Origin: Nitrospira sp. CR1.2
Lineage (GTDB): Bacteria > Nitrospirota > Nitrospiria > Nitrospirales > Nitrospiraceae
Direction of reading: 5' to 3'
NCBI GenBank assembly: GCA_014055495.1
Contig: WIAG01000031.1
Location: forward strand, 1 to 42,057
Length of the DNA stretch: 42,057 nt
The translations under genes and the position numbers were made by a program. A model generated the notes under the pieces. It made no database searches. It saw nothing but the letters and a program-made list of their open reading frames with translations, and was not told the DNA's origin. Positions 1-7,667 of the stretch are shown here, in pieces; the first letter of the stretch is position 1; the number at the start of each line of letters is the position of its first letter.

Positions 1-267
1 GTATTTCCTGTGCGTCACGAAGATGTGCATGGGACGGTTCTTGACGGGGACTGTGTGTTACTCAACTTGAGCACAGGGCGATATTACACGTTGAATGCTG
101 TCGGTGCGTTCGTGTGGGATCGTTGCACCGGTGCCCTTTCATTAGAGCACATTCTCTCCTGTATTCCCGAGCACTTTGATGTGACGCCGGACCGGGCTCA
201 ATCAGATGGGCTGGATCTTGTCGATCAGCTTTGCCAAGAGGGATTACTTCACACTGAAAGGAGGTGA
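1..267 (+). CDS. PqqD-like RiPP recognition (RRE) protein, possibly 5'-partial
   Basis: A small PqqD-family protein. Such winged-helix proteins bind the leader of a RiPP precursor peptide and present it to modifying enzymes; in lasso clusters this is the B1 role. Visible family signatures are the LNLSTGRYYTLNAVGAFVW stretch (residues 18-36 counting from the GTG at 10) and a C-terminal helix ending LCQEGLL. A GTG at position 10 could start an 85-residue protein, but the frame stays open to the window edge, so the true start may lie outside. A strong Shine-Dalgarno for the next peptide gene is embedded in its last codons, so the two are probably translated together. The family call is firm; the partner role is inferred from the two peptides and the kinase that follow. 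Confidence 0.85.
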   Translation, partial: VFPVRHEDVHGTVLDGDCVLLNLSTGRYYTLNAVGAFVWDRCTGALSLEHILSCIPEHFDVTPDRAQSDGLDLVDQLCQEGLLHTERR

Positions 268-272
268 GTCGA

Positions 273-386
273 GTGGAACATCAGAAGAGGGGGGAGTATG
301 TAAAGCCTCAACTCGTGAAGCACGAGTTGCTGCGTGACGTGACGGCTACACAGCTGTCCCGTGTAATCAGACACGATACGTTCTAA
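273..386 (+). CDS. RiPP precursor-like peptide A (lasso-type leader)
   Basis: A 37-residue peptide starting at GTG, preceded by a near-perfect Shine-Dalgarno (AAAGGAGGTGA, 257-267). The leader signature of lasso precursors, Y-xx-P-x-L-xxx-G-xxxxx-T, is met at Tyr9, Pro12, Leu14 and Thr24; Glu18 replaces the usual Gly. With Thr in the penultimate leader position, the core would be the last 12 residues (TQLSRVIRHDTF). That core has neither an N-terminal Gly nor an acidic residue at positions 7-9, so a classical lasso ring is not expected. The gene starts 5 bases after the PqqD-like gene and resembles the peptide at 475-585. Coding status is supported by that comparison: over 24 aligned codons I count 16 synonymous changes, 6 identical codons and 2 replacements. 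Confidence 0.75.
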   Translation: MEHQKRGEYVKPQLVKHELLRDVTATQLSRVIRHDTF

Positions 387-474
387 ACCAATCATTGTGG
401 GTGGGCAAGCGGGCAGTAGTCATCGTGAGATAGATGGCTCGTCCTGGACGTTTGGAGGCGCATGGAGGATTCGA

Positions 475-585
475 ATGAAACAGAAAAAACTCGAATATGT
501 GAAGCCTGAACTTGTTAAACATGAATTATTGCGCGACGTGACAGCGATCCAGTTGTCGCGAGTGGTTGGACAGCAACCGGTCTAA
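475..585 (+). CDS. RiPP precursor-like peptide B (lasso-type leader)
   Basis: A 36-residue paralog of the peptide at 273-386, starting at ATG with GGAGG (464-468) six bases upstream. Tyr8, Pro11, Leu13 and Thr23 meet the lasso leader pattern, with Glu17 in the Gly position. The conserved block runs from EYVKP to QLSRV; the tails then diverge (VGQQPV here, IRHDTF in peptide A). The presumed core IQLSRVVGQQPV has no Asp or Glu at all, so it cannot form the Gly1-to-acidic-side-chain bond of lasso peptides. A Ser shared by both cores (QLSRV) is the obvious candidate site for the kinase encoded next. A longer in-frame reading from 397 exists, but the internal ATG has the good ribosome site and the homology. 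Confidence 0.75.
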   Translation: MKQKKLEYVKPELVKHELLRDVTAIQLSRVVGQQPV

Positions 586-608
586 CGGAGAGAGTTTTTC
601 TGTGAAGG

Positions 609-635
609 GAACTGGCCGCCTATCGCGGCCAGTTC
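609..635 (+). terminator. Perfect hairpin between precursor and enzyme genes
   Basis: GAACTGGCCGC (609-619) is followed by a 5-base loop and its exact complement GCGGCCAGTTC (625-635). It sits between the second peptide gene and the kinase start at 692. No run of T follows, so it is more likely a leaky terminator or an RNA-stabilising stem that lets peptide mRNA exceed enzyme mRNA, a common arrangement in RiPP operons. Confidence 0.6.
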
Positions 636-691
636 TCGATAGCGTTAGTGCACGAACACCGCCGCATGAAAGTCTGCAAGGAGCAAAGTCA

Positions 692-1732
692 ATGTACGTG
701 ACCTCGGCGACGATGGACATTCAGCTTTCCATCCATGGAACGGAGATGACGTTCACCACGAATTCACGCGAATTGGCGCATTCCGTTGAATCACTTCTTC
801 GACATTTTCGATGCCATGCGCTGGCGACTAAGCCGATTCCAATTCAGTTCAATGCCGTTGAACGGCGAAGTGACATTCCTGCGCGGGTCCCCAGCACCGC
901 TCTGCTGCTGCACCGTGGATCAGGTCTCGTCATTGGTTGTGATGGTCACATAACTTGGCAGTGCGACATATATTCGAGCGGGGGCGCGTTGTTTGCCGAC
1001 TTTCATGAAGAAGGTCTCGTGGTCATTGATAGTCGATCTTTATCTGCGCAGGCGTATCTCGTGCGTCCAGAGGACATGACACCTGATATCCAGAATAGCT
1101 TCGTCCATTTCGCTATGACGGAGTTGCTGAAGAGACGTGGAATCTTTACCTTCCATGCCACGGCGCTGGAGTCCCAGGGGAGTGGGGTATTAATTCCCGG
1201 TTTTAGTGGTCGAGGGAAGACGACTTCGTTCCTCTCGTTGCTGCGAGCTGGCTATCGCTACCTCTCTGATGACCACCCATTCTTTCGAGTAACCGACAGC
1301 AGCGTTGAACTTCTGCCCTATCCTCTTAAGATCAACGTCACCGATCAAACCATCTCGTTTTTTCCTGAGTTGCGCAATGCACCGCTTTCTGTGCTGCGTG
1401 CCGGGACTCCAAAGCGCTACTTCTACGCAGAAGATCTGTATCCGAACCCGCTCGGACAGCCTTGCACACCTGCCATTATCCTGTTTCCATCGGTGGTCGA
1501 TGCTCCGTACAGTTGCCTAGAGCCGCTGTCGAAGAAATTGGCCCTGGAGATGATTCTTCCACATTCGTTGCTCGTATACGAACCAGAGGTCGCTAGAGAA
1601 GAGTTCAAAGCACTGGCACGATTGATCCAGCAAACCGACTGCTATCGGCTTCACTTCGGCCGTGACGTCGTTGATTTGCCCTGGCTGATCACTCCTCTTT
1701 TGAAAAAACATTCTATGAAGAGGGCCAGCTGA
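692..1732 (+). CDS. HPr-kinase-like P-loop kinase of a RiPP locus
   Basis: A 346-residue protein with an HprK-type nucleotide-binding core: Walker A loop GFSGRGKTT at about residues 170-178, followed by YLSDD at about 191-195, which matches the acidic pair of HPr kinases. Relatives in lasso clusters (ThcoK/PadeK type) phosphorylate the peptide, classically at the C-terminal Ser. The start was placed at ATG 692 because AAGGAG lies 8 bases upstream (678-683); the open frame extends back to 566, through the hairpin and into the peptide gene. The next gene starts one base after the stop, so the two are surely co-transcribed. Kinase fold: firm. Peptide phosphorylation: inference from neighbours. 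It could also act on a small molecule or on HPr. Confidence 0.8.
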   Translation: MYVTSATMDIQLSIHGTEMTFTTNSRELAHSVESLLRHFRCHALATKPIPIQFNAVERRSDIPARVPSTALLLHRGSGLVIGCDGHITWQCDIYSSGGALFADFHEEGLVVIDSRSLSAQAYLVRPEDMTPDIQNSFVHFAMTELLKRRGIFTFHATALESQGSGVLIPGFSGRGKTTSFLSLLRAGYRYLSDDHPFFRVTDSSVELLPYPLKINVTDQTISFFPELRNAPLSVLRAGTPKRYFYAEDLYPNPLGQPCTPAIILFPSVVDAPYSCLEPLSKKLALEMILPHSLLVYEPEVAREEFKALARLIQQTDCYRLHFGRDVVDLPWLITPLLKKHSMKRAS

Positions 1733-1733
1733 G

Positions 1734-3026
1734 ATGGGACAACAGTCGAGCTCTACATCTGTTCGAAGGACATTGTTTCGAATGGCCCAAGGTTCTCGAA
1801 TAGCAGAAAATCGGTCATCAGCCATGTTGCGCCTGCATGCGGAGGGATGCCTGCTCATTCTTTGCTCGCGAACATCGATGAGCGACTTTGCTCGCGTCGA
1901 GGTCGAAGACTTGGTCTCCGATGGCATCGATTGGGACATAGTCTGGCAGCTTTCGAGGGCGCATGGGGTGGCGCCGTTAGTGTACCGAAACCTGGCCACC
2001 ATCTGTCCTAAAGCGATACCTTCATCTATTCATCAGGCGTTTCGTCGGCACAATCAGGCCAATGTGCTGTTAAATACGCTGCTGGCCAGAGAATTGGTGA
2101 TCCTCATTGATGGATTAGCGGCGAAAGGAATCAAGGCGATTCCCTTCAAGGGAGTGACACTCGCACAGACTGCATATGGCGATATCAGCCTGCGTGAGTG
2201 TTCCGACATCGACTTAATCGTTGAGCAGGAGGTGATCCCACAGGCGAGGAAAGTGCTGTGGTCCCAGGGATATCAATTGACCAGCCGAGAGACCGGAAAG
2301 GAGGAGTCGGACGAACAGTATCACTTCTTTCAGAAGAGAAACGGTATTGTCGTGGTGGATTTACAGTGGAATATGGCTCGCCAACATTTTGGATTCCGGC
2401 TCGATCGGAAAGAGTTCTATGAAAGATTGAGGCCGGTGGGGTTGCCCACAAGGGTGGTGATGGGGTTGTCTCACGAAGACCTGCTTATTCTGCTATGTGT
2501 CCATGGAACAAAACATGCTTGGGAGCAGTTGAAGTGGATATGTGATGTGGCTGAACTTGTGCGGCGCCGGCCAGCACTGGACTGGAGTCGGGTCTTGTTT
2601 CAGGCAGAGGAATGGAAATGTCGGCGAGTCGTATTGCTTGGGTTAGGTTTGGCGCAAACGTTGTTCGATACCTCGTTGCCGCGTTTAGTTCTTCGGGAGA
2701 TAGAGCTGGATCCGGATATAGTTTCCCTGCTCGGGAGAATGCCGAAACAGTTGCTGAAGAATCCAGACCAGGCCGTCGATGAAAGCCACGCAGAAGCTCT
2801 GTACATGCAGATGAAAGACTCGTGCTGGGAACGATGGAAGCTCGGTGTCGAGCTGTGTCGAGCCGAGACCGATGTGATGACACGCTGTTTACCCTGGTTC
2901 CGCTACCAGAAAAAATTGCGCATCCTATCGAACTGTCTCAGACCCATTCAGCGGATCGTCGCCCGATGGATTCTGTCCGTTCGTATGCGAGAAGCCATTG
3001 TGCGGTGGCTTCAGAGTTCTGGTTGA
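1734..3026 (+). CDS. Nucleotidyltransferase family protein (RiPP-associated type)
   Basis: A 430-residue protein of the PF14907-type nucleotidyltransferase group. The signature PFKGVTLAQ, then YGD, then the metal-binding SDIDLIV (Asp158 and Asp160) is plain, with a helical C-terminal half containing LSHEDLLILLCVHGTKHAWEQL, also typical of the group. Members often sit beside HprK-like kinases and PqqD-like proteins in lasso-type clusters; their reaction is not well established. The first 30-50 residues look unlike the family, so a start further in, such as Met49 (MSDFARVEVEDLV) near 1878, is possible. The gene begins one base after the kinase stop. After it the locus ends in a repeat element rather than another enzyme gene. 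Confidence 0.8.
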   Translation: MGQQSSSTSVRRTLFRMAQGSRIAENRSSAMLRLHAEGCLLILCSRTSMSDFARVEVEDLVSDGIDWDIVWQLSRAHGVAPLVYRNLATICPKAIPSSIHQAFRRHNQANVLLNTLLARELVILIDGLAAKGIKAIPFKGVTLAQTAYGDISLRECSDIDLIVEQEVIPQARKVLWSQGYQLTSRETGKEESDEQYHFFQKRNGIVVVDLQWNMARQHFGFRLDRKEFYERLRPVGLPTRVVMGLSHEDLLILLCVHGTKHAWEQLKWICDVAELVRRRPALDWSRVLFQAEEWKCRRVVLLGLGLAQTLFDTSLPRLVLREIELDPDIVSLLGRMPKQLLKNPDQAVDESHAEALYMQMKDSCWERWKLGVELCRAETDVMTRCLPWFRYQKKLRILSNCLRPIQRIVARWILSVRMREAIVRWLQSSG

Positions 3027-3046
3027 TGGACGGAACATAGCATTAG

Positions 3047-3167
3047 CCTGCATGATTCATGACAGTTCGTCGCGAAATTGCCGAGTTACGTGGCGAGCCT
3101 GCCGGCCGAAGCCCTGTCGCAGCAGCGAATCGGCCATTGCAACAGAAGTGCTCATGAATAATGCGGG
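3047..3167. mobile_element. MITE-like palindromic element, short copy
   Basis: About 121 bases bounded by imperfect inverted ends: CCTGCATGATTCATG at the left and CATGAATAATGCGGG at the right. The inner flanks also match the element at 38137-38390 when one copy is reversed: the GAGCACTTCTGTTGCAAT block near the right end here and the CGAAATTGCC block near the left end here both recur there. It has no coding capacity. It fills most of the 310-base gap between the nucleotidyltransferase and the redoxin gene. I call it MITE-like because of the matching ends and two dispersed copies; no transposase is in the window and target-site duplications were not resolved. Confidence 0.7.
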
Positions 3168-3336
3168 TTGGGGAAGAGTCTATTCCGACCGGTACGCGGT
3201 TCCTCCTTCCTAAGTGGTTGCTCCAGAAAAAAAATGCATGCTAGGATGCGAATATCTGCGCGGCGAAAATGCTGGCAGGATTCAATTGCAGGGAGTGTCA
3301 CTTCTCTCTGCATCATGCTGGAGGAAGGAGGCCTTG

Positions 3337-3882
3337 ATGAAACGCGCTCTGATTGCCCTCGCGATCACATTGGTCCCGTTGTGGGCGTGCCAGATAGTGT
3401 TTGCTGCTGGGTTTTTCAAGGTTGGGGAACCGGCTCCTGCATTCGCGTTGACGTCAATCACCGGGGATGCTCTTTCGCTGGAGCAGTTACGAGGTAAGGT
3501 TGTTGTCTTGGGGCTGTTTCACATTTGTGACCCTTGCATGATGCAAGGCACGAATTTGCAGAAGGTCCATGAAGCGATGACTGGGAAAAATGTCGCCGTC
3601 GTGGGCATTAATTCTTCGGGAAACTCGAAGCGCGACGTGGGAGAATTCTTGAGTGCCTTTCCGGTGAAGGTGACGTATCCATATCTGCTTGATCCGAGCA
3701 AGACGACCGATAAGCTCTATGGCGGTGGCAAGTTCATTCCCAACGTGTATGTGATCGACCAGCGTGGAGTAATTCGCTGGCAACGGGTCGGTAATATGGA
3801 TTTAGCTGGTGCCGATGTCATTACTCAAGAGGTCGAAAAATTACTCGCTTCCCCACCTGCAAACGGTGCAGGGGTAATGTAG
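3337..3882 (+). CDS. Exported thioredoxin-like (TlpA/redoxin) protein
   Basis: A 181-residue protein with an N-terminal signal sequence (residues 1-24, ending near FAAG) and a TlpA/AhpC-TSA-type thioredoxin fold. The redox motif is CDPC at Cys64-Cys67, after KVVVLGLFHI; the cis-Pro region follows FIPNVYVIDQRG. Such proteins reduce or exchange disulfides, for example during cytochrome c maturation or repair, on the outer side of the inner membrane. Start chosen at ATG 3337 because GGAGGAAGGAGG precedes it and a signal peptide follows; the open frame runs back to 3214 without family features. The following small gene is 17 bases away and probably co-transcribed. Substrate unknown. Confidence 0.85.
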   Translation: MKRALIALAITLVPLWACQIVFAAGFFKVGEPAPAFALTSITGDALSLEQLRGKVVVLGLFHICDPCMMQGTNLQKVHEAMTGKNVAVVGINSSGNSKRDVGEFLSAFPVKVTYPYLLDPSKTTDKLYGGGKFIPNVYVIDQRGVIRWQRVGNMDLAGADVITQEVEKLLASPPANGAGVM

Positions 3883-3899
3883 TAAGGAGATCAGGGCGC

Positions 3900-4139
3900 A
3901 TGGACGAATGGAGTGAAGGAAAGCAAAATTTTCTCGAACTCGTAAAGAATTGTGATGCCGCGGTTGAAGTGGTGATTCCGACGAAGCCAACGAACAGCAT
4001 GTTCCTCATTTCTCTGACCAAAGGGCCAAGTCGTAAATTCATCACGGTGTCAGAGGACGATATTATCGACCTCCCGGACGAAGCTGGGATACGTGCGAAA
4101 GTAACGAAGACTCTGCAAGATGCGATAATCGCGTTATAG
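3900..4139 (+). CDS. Small conserved-looking protein of unknown function
   Basis: A 79-residue soluble protein starting MDEWSEGKQ, with AAGGAG (3884-3889) at good spacing. I do not recognise a family. It alternates predicted strands (AAVEVVIPT, MFLISLTKG, KFITVSEDD) with a C-terminal helix (RAKVTKTLQDAIIAL), suggesting a small alpha/beta domain. It has no signal peptide or Cys pair. It lies between an exported redoxin and an MBL-fold protein, in the same direction and with short gaps, so it is probably part of their operon. Confidence 0.65.
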   Translation: MDEWSEGKQNFLELVKNCDAAVEVVIPTKPTNSMFLISLTKGPSRKFITVSEDDIIDLPDEAGIRAKVTKTLQDAIIAL

Positions 4140-4162
4140 CCTGCCGAGGGAAGGGGACGCGA

Positions 4163-4759
4163 GTGAAACAGCTTCTACCCGGGATTTGGCAATGGTCTTG
4201 GTTTTCCGAGGAAAAGCAGCTTGATTTTAACGGATTGTTTCTTACGGTAGGAGAGCATCGGGTCCTGATCGACCCGCCGCCCATGACAGCCGAGGTGAGC
4301 ACCTTCATTCGACGGCAAGGGGGAGTGGACTACATTGTCGTCACGAATCGCGATCACGTGCGTGAGGCAACGACCTGCCAGAATGAGTTCCGCTGTCAGT
4401 TGCAGGTGCCTGAAGCTGATCGGGCGCAGATGGACGTGAAACCGTCAAAGACGTTTAAGGATGGCGAGTTGTTGCCCGGAGGTATGTGGATCATCCAGCT
4501 CAAATATCAGAAGTCCCCCGGGGAGTCAGCGCTGTATATTCAGCAGGGAAAAGGCGTATTGATTGTTGGTGATGCGCTCATTGGCAGTCCCTCAGGTGCA
4601 TTAAGTCTATTGCCTGCTGAGAAATATCAGGATCTTCGGTTGGCCAAAGAGGGGCTTCGACGCTTGTTAAAATATGACTTCGACTCGATTCTTGTAGGAG
4701 ACGGGACTTGCATTATATTCGGTGCCAAGCAGGTAGTGGAGCAGCTGCTGCAAGGATAA
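4163..4759 (+). CDS. Metallo-beta-lactamase-fold protein with degenerate metal site
   Basis: A 198-residue protein with the layout of the MBL fold: LNxGLFLTVGEHRVLIDPPPM-like opening (NGLFLTV, LIDPP), then VVTNRDHVREA where true enzymes have HxHxDH, and later LIVGDALIG and ILVGDGT. Only Asp and His of the HxHxDH motif survive (TNRDHVR), so canonical two-zinc hydrolase chemistry is doubtful. Other MBL-like proteins with a TNxDH pattern are known to exist and are usually unassigned. GTG 4163 is the start, with GGGAAGGGG upstream. No signal peptide, so probably cytoplasmic. The TPR gene starts 8 bases after its stop, implying translational coupling. Function unknown. Confidence 0.7.
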   Translation: MKQLLPGIWQWSWFSEEKQLDFNGLFLTVGEHRVLIDPPPMTAEVSTFIRRQGGVDYIVVTNRDHVREATTCQNEFRCQLQVPEADRAQMDVKPSKTFKDGELLPGGMWIIQLKYQKSPGESALYIQQGKGVLIVGDALIGSPSGALSLLPAEKYQDLRLAKEGLRRLLKYDFDSILVGDGTCIIFGAKQVVEQLLQG

Positions 4760-4766
4760 AAGAACA

Positions 4767-5591
4767 ATGCCCCTCCGCAATGGACTCTCAGAAGAACTGA
4801 ACCGTCAGGGTAACGAACATTTTGCTCGCGGGCATTACACGGATGCCTATGCCTGCTATGCCAAAGCTTTGGAGTGTGACCGGTTGACAGGCGATCATCG
4901 AGCGTTGAGCGCCACCCTGGGCAACCTCGGTAATATCTGCGCGGTCAGTGGGCGACGCGAGTCGGCCCAGAGTTATTATCAAGAAGTGCTGGAACTTCAG
5001 AAGGTACTGGGGGACGAGAAAGGTATTGGAACGACTCTCGCTAATTTGGGGAATCTGCGTGCGGACGCAGGAGAATGGGAGCGGGCGAGGGCGTATTATC
5101 TTGAGGCTCTCGATATCATGACGCGAGTGCATGATGAGCTGGGTAAGGCGGTATTGTTTTCCGATCTTGGCCTGATTGCGCGAGAAACCGGGCAGTGTGA
5201 GGATGCCCTGCGCTACTATGAACAATCATTAGTGTTCATGCGTCGCCTGAATAATCAGGGTGGTGTGGCGGATGCCTGGCGGATGATGGGGCGAACGTTT
5301 GCCGCTCAAAAGCGGTATCAAGATGCCATCGCCTGCTGTCAAACCAGTCAATCAATCGCAGAGCGAAATCGTGATGAATTGCGGGCCGGCGGTGCACGGT
5401 ATGTGCTAGCTCAATGTTATGAAGATCTGGGGCAGTTACACATTGCCGCTGAATTATTGGAGCAAGTCGTACGAATGGACCGGAAATACCAACTGCCTAA
5501 ATTGGTGGAGAACGCCAATCGCCTAGAATCCTTGCGTGCTCGCCTGCAAGCGGAAAATCCGACCCTTGAGCCCAGGCGGTTCCAGGCATGA
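4767..5591 (+). CDS. TPR-repeat protein
   Basis: A 274-residue protein made almost wholly of tetratricopeptide repeats of the LGN/Rapsyn style. Recurring units include ATLGNLGNICAVSGRRESA, TTLANLGNLRADAGEWERA, VLFSDLGLIARETGQCEDA, and later units with the RYVLAQCYEDLGQLHIA pattern; about five to six repeats are visible from residue 12 to 240. TPR arrays are protein-binding scaffolds. There is no signal peptide or transmembrane segment. Its stop codon overlaps the start of the next gene, so the pair is translationally coupled and the next protein is a candidate partner. Confidence 0.8.
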   Translation: MPLRNGLSEELNRQGNEHFARGHYTDAYACYAKALECDRLTGDHRALSATLGNLGNICAVSGRRESAQSYYQEVLELQKVLGDEKGIGTTLANLGNLRADAGEWERARAYYLEALDIMTRVHDELGKAVLFSDLGLIARETGQCEDALRYYEQSLVFMRRLNNQGGVADAWRMMGRTFAAQKRYQDAIACCQTSQSIAERNRDELRAGGARYVLAQCYEDLGQLHIAAELLEQVVRMDRKYQLPKLVENANRLESLRARLQAENPTLEPRRFQA

Positions 5592-6019
5592 CTGTTGGGG
5601 CTGGCCAAGCGTGGGAACAAGTTCGGTCTCGGCTGTGTGGTGCCGTGCCTCAATTTTATGAGCTGGAATCCGGTGCTGCCCTTGCCCTGGATTTGGGTGA
5701 TGATGGGTGGCTGTTAGAGGTAAGGTCTGACGGCCAATTTCTCTGTCAACACGGAATCGCCATGGATGACGTCAAAAGCCTGATGTGCGATGGGACGACG
5801 GAGGATCTTGGAAGTGATGAAGTCGCGAAGCAGGCCAAGTATTTCTTAGGGCCGGCGGTATCCAAAAGACGTCCGGCGCTTCTGAAGGCGGGATTTGCAG
5901 AACAGACGGATATGAACGACGAATACGTTGCGATTACGTTTCACAAGCCCATCGATTTTCAGCGATTTGACGACGTCCTTGCTGCCGTACGGTGGTGCCA
6001 GACGCTCTTTAAGTCATAG
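5588..6019 (+). CDS. Hypothetical protein coupled to the TPR gene
   Basis: A 143-residue soluble protein, starting in an ATGA overlap with the TPR gene. I recognise no domain. The first half has alternating short strands (ALALDLGDDGWLLEVRSDGQFLCQHG) and the end is helical (FDDVLAAVRWCQTLFKS). There is no signal peptide and no obvious catalytic motif. The overlap suggests a stable partnership with the TPR protein. It is the last gene of the run that starts at 3337; the next stretch is a pseudogene. Confidence 0.6.
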   Translation: MTVGAGQAWEQVRSRLCGAVPQFYELESGAALALDLGDDGWLLEVRSDGQFLCQHGIAMDDVKSLMCDGTTEDLGSDEVAKQAKYFLGPAVSKRRPALLKAGFAEQTDMNDEYVAITFHKPIDFQRFDDVLAAVRWCQTLFKS

Positions 6020-6020
6020 C

Positions 6021-7063
6021 ATGCGCGCAAACCCAGAGAGTCGGCCCTTCTCTGCGTGCTCACCCCATTACAAGCATTGAAGCCTTTCGTGCCACGCTCG
6101 GTGCGTACCGGTTGCCGCGTGTCATCCTCTCGGCCATTGAACTCAGTCTCTTGACTGTCATGGGCCCGCGGACGTAGTCCATCCCCAAGCTGGCCTTGGT
6201 CCTCAAGGTGAGCCAGCGTGACTTGGAAATCCAGTGTCGAAATCTTGCGATGGGCGGGCTCTTGGAGAAGCGCGGACAGGCCTCTAGCACGACCGCATTT
6301 GCCGTACGGTCCTGAACGCCCGACATCCTCTCAATCGGGGTGCCTACATCAGGCTCCTCATCAGCCACTGGAAAGATTGGTCGCATCTGACTGAGGCCGT
6401 ACGGAGCGGACGTCCCCTGGGATGCGATAAACTGACACTCACGCCTCCCGACGTCAGTTCACCTGGGCCATGCACCATCGCACGGTGAACTTCGCATCAA
6501 GGGTGGCCGCACAGCTCGATTTTGAAAAGGAGAAAACGTTGCTGGATCTCGGAGGTAGACCTGAGACCTGCGCCATGGCATTCCTTGCCCAGTATCCGCA
6601 TCTCAGGGCAACCGTGTGCGATCGTGCGGCGGGATTGGCCGTGGCCTAGCAAATCGCGAGCAGCCATAAAGCGAGAACGTGCATGTCATTCCTTGCGCGT
6701 AACTTTGTGGCGGAGGTTTTGCCGGGTCGATATGACGTCGTCTGGTATTCTAACGTTCTTCATATCTATTCGCCTGAGCAAAACTGGGCGGTGTTTCGAC
6801 GCGTCTATGCTGCGCTCGCTTCCGGTGGCCGTCCCATTATACAAAACGCATTTCTTCAGGATTCTAAGGGGTTGTATCCGGAGGAGGCCAGTCTGTTTGC
6901 CGTGAGCATGTTGCTATACACGGAACGGGGTAATACCTATTCACGTCGTGAGACGGTTGAGCGGCTCAGGGACGCCGGAATTGTGAGGATCCGGTCGCTT
7001 AGGAATGGAACTGAAGATTGGGATGGGGGTCTTCTGGAGGCCGTTCGCCCGGTTGGAAGGTGA
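6021..7063 (+). pseudogene. Decayed SAM-dependent O-methyltransferase
   Basis: Fragments in different frames together give the layout of plant/bacterial-type O-methyltransferases: an N-terminal dimerisation helix region (FRATLGAYRLPRVILSAIEL near 6076), then GAYIRLLISHWKDWSHLTEA near 6335, the SAM-binding segment TLLDLGGRPETCAMAFL near 6538, DVVWYSNVLHIY near 6734, and GGRPIIQNAFLQD near 6826. The fragments are broken by several frameshifts and by in-frame stops, such as TAG near 6647. The longest intact piece (6683-7063) covers only the C-terminal third. A true ancestral start near ATG 6021 is a guess. Its end overlaps the membrane protein gene on the other strand. Confidence 0.75.
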
Positions 7064-7409
7064 GCGCGCATCGTCCACCCAAAATCATGATAAGGAAATT
7101 CAGTACGCTGCTCCCTGCCGTGAGCGCCAAGACGATTGCCCGAGGAGCGGGCTGACTCGCTTCCTGAACGATGGTCGCTAAATCCAGGGCCAACGCGATC
7201 GTGCTATACATCACGGCCGCCATCACGGTCCAATGTTTGCGAATCGCCACTAGCCCACCTATCAGCAATGCCGGGACCCCGAACAGAAATCCTACCAATA
7301 TTTCGTCCTGGATCGTTGATAGTGGCGATGGTGACTGGAAGAGAAAAAGAAGAGCTTCTAGTGCAGTCAGTCCGGCGAGCAGAACGATAGTGGTGCGAAT
7401 TCCGTTCAT
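6999..7409 (-). CDS. Small integral membrane protein, unknown function
   Basis: A 136-residue protein with four clear hydrophobic segments, at about residues 5-24, 37-57, 62-82 and 91-111, and a polar Pro-rich tail (PGERPPEDPHP). I recognise no family; the layout resembles many small unassigned four-helix membrane proteins. The start at 7409 has modest upstream purine content. The last 65 bases overlap the decayed methyltransferase on the opposite strand, so this gene may have extended into the pseudogene, or the pseudogene's loss may have been tolerated because of it. Confidence 0.6.
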   Translation of the reverse strand: MNGIRTTIVLLAGLTALEALLFLFQSPSPLSTIQDEILVGFLFGVPALLIGGLVAIRKHWTVMAAVMYSTIALALDLATIVQEASQPAPRAIVLALTAGSSVLNFLIMILGGRCALTFQPGERPPEDPHPNLQFHS

Positions 7410-7667
7410 GGTGGCACTATAACCCTCGTCTTAGCGCGCCGCAAGCTACCATCTTTTGCCCATCCCACAGCGCAATACGGCGGGCTCGAACTCTCAACTT
7501 AAGAAAGTCTCTGCCCTCGTCACTCATCAGGCTGGGGACTTCCCGGATCTATGCGTGTACTGCGAATGATCTCGTTCCCACCCTTCGAGGGGCCTGCCAG
7601 ACCCGCTGGGTGATTTACCACGGGTGCATCTCAAGGTGAGAATTTGCCTCTCACAAGGGAGGTGTAA
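7410..7667. other. Intergenic region between divergent genes
   Basis: No gene or RNA recognised. It should hold the promoters of the leftward membrane protein gene and the rightward PQQ-like gene. The right end has a clear ribosome site (GGGAGGTG, 7659-7666) for GTG 7668. No riboswitch core was recognised. Confidence 0.4.
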
